Positions 32,201-44,200 of a stretch of DNA of 64,000 nucleotides are shown here, piece by piece. Every line of letters starts with the position of its first letter. Position 1 is the stretch's first letter. The position numbers and the translations under genes were made by a program. Origin of the DNA: Phoronis australis. Lineage: Eukaryota; Phoronida; Phoronidae. The stretch covers positions 81,284-145,283 of the forward strand of contig NMRA01000076.1 in NCBI GenBank assembly GCA_002633005.1, in the 5' to 3' direction. Below the pieces are notes generated by a model that did no database searches, had not been told where the DNA came from, and worked only from the letters and a program-made list of their open reading frames with translations.

Positions 32201-35200
32201 AAATTGTATCATTGAAATTAATGGCACCGTGATGTCCCGGTGTAAAGGTCACTCTGCGAGGTCCCTGTTTTGATTTACAACTCACCTGGCAGGTATTCAT
32301 CTATGCTTTTAAAGGATGTCTCTCGTATAGACGTTGCCTTGAACGATAACACCTTATAAAATAAAACGGAGTTTTATCAGTCTCTGCTAAAGTAAACAAT
32401 ATTTCGTCCAAGAAAAAATAGAACAAGTGAAAGTTTATTACTCCTTGTTGTTTCAAGTTATTTCTGAATTACATTAAATGAAGTACAAACTCATGTACAG
32501 GTAAAATACAGTCACATAAAAAACGAATTGTAGTAGCTACGTAAAAACCTTCAGCACGAAAACAGCAGACTTACATCTCCGTCGCCAGATGGCATATCAA
32601 CGTTAGCGAACCCACTGTACACTCCGTTTTTCAGAAATCTCCACGCAGATGCAAGGGTGGGCTCAGGGTTAAACTGGTAGTCCACGGTTCCTGTGGAATT
32701 GGTATGTTACTACTAATAATCATCATTAATGCTCGCTAATGTATTAATTACTTGATAGTTTCAGTTTCAATGTTTTAAATAGACATCACTGAAGACACAT
32801 TACATGTATATAGATCCGGTCCAGTTTAATTTTTGTTTAGCCTTTCAGTTTGGGTACCACAGTGTGCCGATACTCTGTTGGCCAATGTTTGATTAGGACG
32901 AAATAGCATTTTGCCATCATTCAACACGAAGAAATCGCCCACTGTCACGGCCGTTCGATTCGAAAAACTTCATAATCCTGGGTATTCCAAATTATCAAAC
33001 ACTGGTGGCCACACCGTGAACAACGCCAAGAAAGAAGATGGTGTATAACATCCAACAGCGCCTAATTTTACCACGAGCAAAATTGCAGGGTCTCGTGTAT
33101 GAACTACATGTACAAAGATTGAAAAAAGGAACAGTGTTGCTTGATATGTTTTTCATATCCAATTTGCATGTCGGTTTAAAAACAACGAGATAACACGTGA
33201 CATGATCTTGGAAGTAAGCAAATCGATACTCCACTGCGCATGTTCGTTGCCAAATAAATTTCTATGTCGACGGTTTCTGTGAAAGTTTCTACATTTGTAC
33301 TTACTCGAATAATGGATGCATGCGGAAAAGTCATCATTAGGTTCGACCTCGTCTCCACTGTGCGTCTTGTCCAGGTAACATTTCAGTGAGAGTGGACAGT
33401 AGTCAAAACTGTTACAACTGAACGATCCTTCGTCTCGGCATCGTTCCGCACATTCCGCCATGGAGTTCACGGAAGTGAGTAGTTTGTCTTTAGCGCGCCG
33501 TGGCGCGTTTTCTTGAGGCCGAAACAGAGCTGTTCGAAGAGTAAAAAATAGAATTACCACGTGGCTCACAGAGATGGGTAAATTGATTCGAGTTCACATA
33601 AACTAACGATCAAACTTCCTTCACAACATAAGCAGTATTGAGCACGTTTATTTGGAACCTGTGCTACATAATCTTTCAATAATTAGAAATGTCTTGAATC
33701 GAAGATTCTATCATTCTTGGCGCGTGGTGTCAGTATTCAGGCTTTCTACTACGGTCTACAACGCTGTGTACTTTAAAGTCATAATGTTTAAAATGACTAA
33801 ACGCAAATTCTTATAACACAAAATTCTACCACGTTTACATTAGCTAATCCAACAAAAAAATAAGCTTTTGTCTTAACGTTCAAATACTACATTAACTTTG
33901 GTTTTCTTTATACAAATTGAAGCCATGCCAACAAGCTCATACTTAGGTGTCATTGTTCATTTAGACTGTGATCACGTAGCAGTGTTCAATCCCTAGAAAT
34001 TAAGTTGGGACAGGCCACTTTTGGAGGCAGTTTTGAGGTATGCATTGCAGGTAAGTTCAATGAATCTGGTTTGCTTGTGATTGTGAACAAATTATGAATA
34101 GTTCTGCAGGAGTGTCCTTCAAAATGGCGGTTCCCTGTAGCATTGTTGCATTGCAGTTCAGCGACTGAGAAATCTCTTGCGATTTGAGGTAGCCTTAAAA
34201 CGATTCCAATATAATTGGATGGCAACACTTGTGGCCTACATTTGTGTGATCTGCAGTAAATTTGTTATCACATTCTAGTGTTGGCTCGTGTCTGGCCTCC
34301 ATTTTGGTGGAAGTAAAAAGGCTAAGAATACATGAGACAAACTGCAGTTTCTGTGGTCGTGTGTAGCGCCTTTTAAGAGAAATGACTCATAATTTTTCAT
34401 TTTGTTCGTACAGTTTTCGACAGAGTGGAAGAAAGGCAGCACATCCAGTGAATCGGTACTGCCAGGCAACACCCAGTGAGAACTGTACAGGTTGTCCATA
34501 ATGTCCGTTTTTCAGAAGTAGTTGTGGACTTGGACCAGCTTGTGTCAGATGCATGCGTAACCTGGCCTGAAAATCATAGTCTTGGGTTGCGCGTGTCCGA
34601 ATAACCAGAATAATCAAAATTGGCAGTTGGTTTCCTTTTTACTTCAAAATTGACAAGCAGTGGAAAATGACGATTCTTGATGAAACTTTGAAAATATTGC
34701 TTCATTTAAGTTCTATACTTTTCGTTACAACTTTTTAAACAAAGCGCGCCAGACTTTTGGTTTTATTTTCATTCTCAGTATGCACCTCGTGTGACCTACC
34801 TGTAGCTGGTGGTTTGTCTAGTAACGTCGACGCAACATATACTTCGTCTCCACCTAATGTCACTTTGGGAAACTGTATCCTTAGGTTATTCACGCCCGCC
34901 AGTGTCTTAATAGATGTTTGGGCCGAGGCCGCAAACAACCGTTTATTTAAATCTCCGAAATTCGAAAATGCTGAAAATCAATTGTTTGAACGGCACAATT
35001 ATTAGTGCAATGAACCCAGTTTAGATATATGAGTGGAAACAAATAAGTAGATGTTTTCAGAAAATTCACATATTCCTTGCAAAATTAGTTTCGCTTGGAC
35101 TTAAAATTGTGGCAATTCTAGTCATGTTTATAATTTCTCCTTTACATAAATGATGACAGAAAGAATAGATAGCATTGTGCAGTTCGTTTTCCTTAAAAAT

Positions 35201-38200
35201 ACTCGGTCCATTTCCCGAAAATTGGAAGAAGGAAATTTGAAGACATTTTCTCACTTTTTTGAAATGCAAGATATAACGGAAAGGAGTAAGCAGCATTAGC
35301 AACGACAAACGTCTTCAAGGTATTCTATGATTAGTAGGCAAACATTCATTACCTCAGGGGCCATCTTCGCATAATGGGTCTCATGATGTCAAAATTAAGA
35401 AACCGAAAACACGGTTACTGTTATTTTGACATGCATTTTGGATACCTTACCTCTGTATGTGATGATAAACCGTCGCTTCATTCCATCCGAATAACAGTCG
35501 CTTACGTCAAACGCTCGGGTGTCGGGGTTATCGTTGTCGAAATTGAAAATGTTGTAGATCATTTTATAGGCAGGCTAGAGCGTAAAGAAATCGTAGCTAT
35601 AGTACTTTTATCACACTTCATATTTTCACACATACCTTTTGAGTGTTCGATGCAAGGCAGCATTCAAATGCAATTTAAGTGAAATGGAACACATCGGTTA
35701 ACACATTATCTAGGGTCGGATCCAGGGGTGTGTTCACGATTGTCCCCTCTGCAGTTTGGTCACCTTTGAATTGTAGTTTTGGAGGAATAGAAAGGTACCT
35801 TTAGGTCTGCCTAATTTTAGACCCCTCTCTGACCTTTATCTGAAATTCTAAATACGATTTGATATTAAGACCACATGAATTTGTCCGAGAATCAGATTAT
35901 AGTACTATTGATATGTGCATCTCTTTTAAATTATGTAAAAGGTTGCTATTTTGTTGTCAAAACTACATACAATTAACGTCAACGTGTACGTACTCTTTCT
36001 GACCATATGATAATACGTAAAGGAACTTGAGTCTCTTCAGCGATACCTGATGATATTTCGTCCCAGTCACTCTGAAGCGGAAGTGAAAATTGTTGATCGC
36101 AAGGAACATATAAGATTTCAGCAGCATGACTCCAGCAGGTGTTTACCAGAACGTAATACAACAGAAGTGGTTTGGTTAGGGGCGAACCACTCCGAGAGGG
36201 TGGTACCGACAGGGGAGGGGCGACACGAACTTGAAATAGGAGGCGACTCGAAAAAAGAGGATGTGGGAAAATGGTGGCGATTAGAGGTAACAGTGAAAAG
36301 AGGAATTGGTAAGCGTTAGGGGAATGGATGGCCATCAGGTGGGGGCAGAACCGCTACCTTGCACCCTGGGCGTCAATAACTCAATGTAATCCAGTGAGTA
36401 GGCCATAGGCAGGATCAACAGAACGTCACCCTTGAGAGTTTTTTCCAATAATAGCATTATATGTGGCTTTTCATTCAGTCCCTTCATTCATCCATTTTAA
36501 GACCGATTTCATTGGGGTAGTGGGGTGGTGGGGTAATGGCGTAGTTTTCTGTAATGTGCGATTGTTTATCAATGCAGCCAGCAGTTGAATCCGGTTTTCC
36601 TAAATGGGAGTGGGGGTCTAACGCGGCTACACTTTCTACATGTAACTATAAAAAGACTCGCAACAGTGAGCGGGATACATTAATTTTTTATCGCATTTGA
36701 CCCCTCCTCTCCACACAGCCTAAATGGCAAATGTTTTAGTCTTCGCGCATTAAAAGGTGTTTTATTGTCTCAAAATTGTTTACAACTTATATAAGTGCTA
36801 GATGACAGTTGACAATGTCGTTCCGAGTAACGACCAGAATATTAAAATGAGGACCAATTACCGATAAGAAGTGGACTTCAAACGTAGCATCGAAAGCCTC
36901 TTTGAATCCTAGAGGACGGTATGGTTTCTTGGTTACAAATACATCGGTGCCCATGTCTCGGAGATACCGCTACAATTAATAAGAATATTAAATGCTAGTG
37001 AAAGAAAGCAAATTACGACCACACCAATTCTCACAATCGTTATGAATGAGACAGAGACAATGCTGAGTGGAGCACGTGTGTAATGACTTCTATAATCGTC
37101 ATTAAAGGCACGTGAGGTCTTACAGCAAGTATTTAAAGGACATATAAGAATAGTTCACTGTCACAGTTGCCATGGAAACTAATCAATATTGCAGTGGTGA
37201 CACACAAAACCAATGTCTCACAAACCCCTTATTAACCGAGATCGATACTACAAGCGTTTATCAGGTGTCAGGTTATGTAGTGTGATCACTAAAAGTCGTT
37301 TTGGTGGGAGTTCATTTTGTTCGCGTAGTCCCGTGTTGAAGGAAACAAAAGGGAAAAGCAATCAAACTATCACAAACTTCAGCACAACGTTTTTCTTAAC
37401 CTGGGCTGAGTTCCGAATTTATGTGCAGTCAAATGTGCCTAGGTGATAAAAATGACTTTCAAAGTTTTTGTCATTTCTCTATTTCACTGGAACTTACAGT
37501 GCCTTCGTAAGTGTAAGAATCGTCCAACTGGAGCAATTCGTCCGGAGTGCGCATACGTATTGCGTAGCCCTGCCCAGTGTTGTACTTAACCTCGTCAAAA
37601 GTATCATTTCTAAGAGATGTTATCGAGCAGTTTAGAAGCAAGTTATCCCGCACGTAAGAAACACCTGTAATTGAAATACTGCAATAGTTGGGGGCATAAC
37701 TACTGAAACTAATGGGGTATGCATCGACTTCGTGACAGGTGCCGAAGCCCGTGAAAATTATATATCGACACCATAGAACTCTAGAGATGGAATGCCAACT
37801 TCGATCTAGCGCGGCTGAGGTTGCTCCGCGCATACGCAGAACTTTTTTGCATTCGTTTGTTCCGATGGTGTTTCTTGTTATGGAATATAGGGCTTAAGGT
37901 GGGTTGTTGTTTCAGTTCACACGAAGTACGTTTAAAACCAATGTCTCCGAAAACGCCTCCCGAGCAAAGCTCATCTATGTTTTGGGAACATTTTGCGGCC
38001 TATGGTCCCAAACATTATCAAACAGAGAATCATTTGCTTGCGATTCGGTGATTTGGGAAGCTGGCCGTGAGCACTACCGCTGCCTAACTGGTAGGCGTAA
38101 CGCAGTCATCTGGACGTACATTACACTAATTTCGAAAGTTTACAGTTACTTTAAAATATTTCCATATTTCTAATACGATACCAAGCTCGTGTAGATCTAG

Positions 38201-41200
38201 GCTACACGATAACAAATATATATTTTAACATTGGGTTCAATGGCAAGAATGTCACCTTCCTTACTGTAAAAAAACTTCGCAACTCCACTGTTTTTCAACC
38301 CAATTGTATCAGAGTTGTGTCGGTAGAAAAGAGCCCTTCGTCAACTCCTGATAGTGAATGATTACACCAGAAGCAAACGATAAATAATTTACCTCATAAC
38401 TAATTATTATTTTGCACACCTCACAAGTTTAAAAAATATTTTTTCTTTCTAATGCCAAGAACGTTACAAAAATGCGAAAAATAATAGAATGCAATAATGA
38501 AGTCCTTCATGCACCAAATGACTGATTATTAAACAATTAGTTAATTAATTAAATTTTAATGTCAAATTTAGGGTGTAATAGTGACATTAAAAGGAAATGA
38601 ACCAGAGACTAATTAAGCCAGGAGAGAAATAGGTTCAATGACTCAAAACATTGCTACCGTATAAAGGCAAAGATTTTAGAACATGGATCCCCAGTCACTG
38701 TGAAGAATTTAGTCGGTCATTCATCCAAAATTGTAAATCTTTATATAGTAACTGGATCTCTGGTGCCGTTTGATACAATTTTGTTGTTCCGTAAAAATCC
38801 AGGAGGCAGTGACATTAGCAAAAAAAATGTGATAAACCAACTACTCTAACTAATTATCCGAAAGTTTCAGACAAGGGTTAACTTAATTTCTTGTAGATAA
38901 AAATTGGGCAAAAATCTATAATTGAAATATACTCATTACATGGGCTGCAGTGTAGGACTTTACATAAAAATTTAGAAATAAACTCATTTCTTCAGAAAAT
39001 AAAATTAGTGATACTAATACATGTAGTGTGTATTACCGTAAAGAAATGTAATTGGAATATATGCACCATTGTAAGGTTAGTAAGTAAAGTGGACCCTGGA
39101 AAATGACATTTTAATGATATTTATTAAAATATTAAAATATTCGTAAAAAGATACAATTTTATTTTGAACACCTGTTGCATAGTCGCCACGGTCAACATTT
39201 GATACTATAATTAAGGGCAACGACGTTGAAATGCGGGACATCCGGAAAAAGGAGGACACACGAGCATGTGCCAAAATGCAAGGGTGAAACGTTCGCCGCA
39301 ACGCACAAAAACGTCCTGACAACGTTTTTTTGGTACAACGGGAGACGTAACGCCCAAAAGTATTCGTCGACGTTTTTTTGTTTTAGTCGAACGGGAAAAT
39401 ACGGCTATGTCACGTGGGAAATCATAATAGTCTGTGATAGTATTCAATTTTTGCCGTGTGTCAAAAAGCGGAACATTTTGTTGGTGTGGCGGAATGGCGG
39501 GGAAAATCAAGAAGTGTGACAGTCGAATCCGCCAAGAGCCGGACAACTGGCAAGTGCAAGTATACAATGTCGGTAACAAAAAGTATTGGAATGGATTCTT
39601 TCACAACTTTTCATTGTTTTTAATTTTATTTCACGGATATAGCTAAATACTTCAGATACCAAAAGCATATATTTGATTTTTCTTGATACAAATCGGCCAT
39701 CATTTGGGTCTTTTTAGTGAAATTCAGCAAAAAATGAAAAGTACATTGATGGCAAAACAACGGGAACAACAACATGACCAAATTTCGTGTTCGAGGTGAA
39801 ATTTCAAAAACGTTATCATCACTTCGTGTTCGTTGTATACAACTTTTTAAATATCCTGTTTTGATAGTCTCCCATGCAAGCAACTGAGGTTTGGAGAAGA
39901 ATGCATAACGCATACTGTCAAAAAGTTTCGTATGAATCTGATCAGCCATTTGTGAGACATGATGTTCCGAATATGGACAATTTTTTGGAGTTTTACATGA
40001 CATTTTAAGCCAAAACAAACTTTAAGTTTCGGACTTGTGAACTTTCGGATTTGTGGACATTCTGACTTATGAACTAGGGCGTTTCAGGTCACTCTTCGGT
40101 CTGTGTACCTTCCGACTATCTACCTTAATCCAAAATTTCAGAAACACAAGTATAAAATGGCGCCACTTGCCTATGTCGTAATCGTGAATTGCTGTCTGTG
40201 GGTGTGTGGTATAATACGGGGCTTCTATCTTGGTCGGTCGCCAATCAAATCGAAGCAGTTTCATGCTAGAATCGTACATCACCTGTTAAAACCAAATACA
40301 ACGTCTGCTCTGTTTTTAGTTTTTTTGGATTATAACAAATGGCAGTAATTGGTTCATGATGAACCCCTTACGGTTATTCAACAATGATGAAGTATTGGGA
40401 AATATACACAATTTTCAATGCGTTGCTTTGCATACTTCTAAGAATTTGTCTTTCTATAAAAATAGCCATTACAACATATTCTGCAAACGCACATATTTCA
40501 TTTTCTTTCCGAGGTCGCAGGGTTAGGTATTGTTTTTTTCTGTCGTAAATAAATACCAATAAATGTGTTACTTTTGGCCACGGCGTATGTTCACGGGCAG
40601 GCACACGAGTCACTTTCTGTTAGACCACTACAGCAATAGAAAGTCACTGATTTGGAGAATCCGGACTATCTGGAACACTCCATCAAATCTCTGAATCCGC
40701 GCCTCCTGAAGTGCTGTGGTAGCGTGTAAAAATTCAACCTCCATTAGTTAAATTAAAATACCTCGAGGACACTTTTAGTATTTCGAGTCCACAAAAATGT
40801 TACATACAACTTTACCTTCGCATTAACAACTGCTTGCTGTAGGGAAACGACCACTTCTTCGTTATATGAGTAAGCGTCATTCAGTTTTGGAATTGGTTTT
40901 GTCTTCTTTCTTCCCGGACAGACTATACCGGCTGGTGTCTGCAATGGATTGTTAAGCACCGTAACAGCTGTAAGAGGGTGAGGTTGATCAAATGAGTCGC
41001 TTACCCGTTGCTTATTCATTAGATTCTAGCACCATGTAAGTATTTTCAATGTAGATTTTCCTCCTTTCTGTTACATAAGAACTCATAAGAAAACATTAAG
41101 CAGACGAACGTCAATTATTGACATGTTCCGCTTTTCGACTTCGCCATTGCTTTCAGAACGTGGCTTAAATGCAAGGTTTTCTTCATACTGAAGCATTTAG

Positions 41201-44200
41201 CTGTTGGAAGAAAAAATTTGATTTCGATTACCATTTTCTGTCACCTTTTTTTCGTTAGATGTGTCTTTAGTTTTGCGTTCGTTTACCAAATTTGGTCTTA
41301 GATGCCGACACTATGAAAGATAGCGATAGGAAAGAACCTTGTGGCAAAGTTTACTTCAAATACTGTATCGTCATCATAGCTTCCAACAAAGTCAACAAAT
41401 TCGTAGGTGTGGTTGAAAGTGTGGAAATCACCGCCAGGGTCCGCCTGCCCGCTAACCATGGCTCTGACCGGAACACGTGGTAGGTCGGCGCCATTCGACG
41501 TTGACCAGTTGGGCGCTAAAACGTGAATCGATAAAGAGATGAAGATTGTAACGTCAGTGTTGAGAAGAGTAAATAAATAAATAATTGAATGGTCACATAT
41601 CGTAGAAGTGTGAGAACCATTATAACAAAACGAATGTGTACTTCACATTAACATTACATATACCCTTAGGAAATCTTGTTTCGGTGGGCGAAAAAACTGC
41701 TAACGCAATCTTTTCCTCACGATCGACTCCAGCTTTGCCTCCGCTACCACCCGTGCGGTTTCGTCTCGAGGTAGACACTTGCTTTTATTCCCTTTCACCC
41801 TCAACCGACGCTTAGTTTTCCTCCATCTGGGCTCAAGATGCACCCCTGTCGATACCATGGGAGACACAAACTAATTTGACTTGGCCAAAATGTCCTCCTC
41901 GTGGTGCCAGAGTCATGTATTGTTGCTACTGTGCTTCAAACGGGGTATTCTGTGTTTCATGAGCAATTTTGAAATTGTGTCTGCTTCACTTCGTGAATAG
42001 TTGACAGTGCCGGAATTACAGGGGGAAGGTAAATGAGCAAATACCCGGGGTTGCCCCCCCCCCATGCGAGGATGGGAAACCTTAATACTAGGAAGGCATG
42101 CTGCCCAAATACTCAAATATGAAAGGCTATTGTTATGGAAACGAGAGGCAGTTGATTCCATTATCCGGTAATTAAACTTTCCTTTCATCATCGGGTCTCC
42201 TTCCTTCAAATAAAAGTTCGTACGATTTGACAAAAATAAGGAAAAAGGGAAATTGATTTCATCATTTGCTGGCCCATTAAATCAGTGGCCCCTTAAGAAA
42301 AAGGATATAAAAATGAAAACACCCTCGTCCCCCACTCTTATGCCTATGCCAGTCGCCACGAAGGTTTTATTTTGGTGCCTAAAATTACATGTACATGTAG
42401 TGGGGGAAAGCACCCCCCTGTCCCTGCCCGATTCCTACTTCCCGACTTGTCCCTTCTCCCTCCTGCGCCTATATTTCCTGCCGACACCAGTTTAGAATTT
42501 CGTCCGCTAACGTCGTTGCGTGTGATCCGAACTGCAGTCGGTAAAGCGTGAGCAGCGGAAGTAGTCGAGTCTCGTGAGACTTAAAAAGTGAAATGAGAGT
42601 TGGCGCAGTGTTCGATTTGTTGAGCGAGAGACGTTCACAGGTCCTGAGCTACTCACAAAGTCGTGTCCGAAAAGGCCACTTTGGTAGTTTCTTCCATAAA
42701 AACGGCAAAAGAGAGATTGATGCGAGAGGGAAAGTTCCCAAGGCATTGGTATTTTTACCTGCATAATACCAGTCAAGAGTGAAGTTAGCCCCCTTTTCGG
42801 CCAAGTATCCACAGGATTGCCAGTGGTTAACTTCAATACCTCTTACCACGTCTCTCCCTACGTAAGTCTGAAATCAAAATCAGATGCATGGTAATCGCGA
42901 GTGTTTTTTATTGCGAAAATGTATCGAAGCCAAATGCTTGCTTTTTAGATATCAGATTTACTGCAGTCCTGGATCATTACATGTTGTTACGGGCAATATC
43001 ACCTCGACATATTTGTTGTGGATCTAAATGTGTGTGACGGGACGTTCGTAACTTTACGCTTATTGTTATTCTTATTATTGTTAGTATGTTAGTTGTTCCA
43101 CAGTCGCTACGAAGTGAGATTATGGTGTCTCTGCATGATGCAGCTGGGCACCAAGGGTATGAGAGAACATTTGCCTTGATTAGCAATCGCTACTTTTGGG
43201 TAGGCATGCAAAAAGATGTGGCAGACTATTGCAAATCATGTGCGAGGTGTCAGATTTCTAAGGGTCCATACAAGAAACCGAGGACTATCATGAGTCACTT
43301 GACTGCATGTAGACCCAATGAAGTGTTAGCNAACGCGTTTTCGACTGACGACGAGCCATTTATCTGGCCAACTCTACACTCACCATCTAAAGAAACAAAT
43401 ACAACATCATTTTAAGCCCCAATAAACCTGTTTTGAACACTTAAAATACAAACTAGGCTTTTTATCACTCCAATCCAAAGAAATCCTTTGTAATAAGGCA
43501 ACACATAATTATAAAACATATGCTGTTATATAATATTTTATGAATTTGAATTACGAAATTACATAAGACCTTACTGAAAAATCGATGCTTAGTGATATAC
43601 AGCTTTAAGGTCTTTTAAGTGAAAGCTGCCACAAACTAACTTTCCGTAATTTGATTTGGACAATTATAGTGGAAAACTGGTCTCAGATTGTCTTTACACG
43701 TTAGAAGGGTTCTGGGCTTGTTCAGTAATATTGCAGAGAATAGGCACGTCACAAAGTGGCTTGTCACGGTTGGTCATTGTATGTGACCGAGCCTGATCTC
43801 AATAATCTGTCAGTTCATTCCAAGCCCAGAAAGTACTTCGCATCTGAGTAAGAATCCGTTCCAAGAAAACTGACTTAGTGAAAACAAATTTAAAATTTTA
43901 GTCAATTTTAAGATAAAACTTAAATTTGTCTCAAGTCTGTTCCGTGAAGGTGATGTTAAGTTTGACTTAAGTTTTTATACCGAATGTGGAAGTTTCAAAG
44001 TTTGAAGGGTGAGAAAAATCTTACACTTAAGTCAAAAATGAACTCAAGTCAGTTATTTGAATTTTATTTTGAAAAGGCCCCCGACTTATATCGGTATGTT
44101 GTCGGGTAAGTAATCTAAAGCTACAATTCCTGTCTTTGACGGAAAGAGCGCTTATAGCGGCATTAATTTATTAAACAATGTCCACTTACCACTTATATAA

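Noticed and set aside
34275-34617. Overlapping minus-strand frames between exons 9 and 10 of the PAN gene
   Set aside because: Exon phases on either side already join without them, and no acceptor/donor pair or domain was found.
36050-36319. 89-codon plus-strand frame
   Set aside because: Low-complexity purine-rich stretch in an intron of the minus-strand gene; no recognisable protein.
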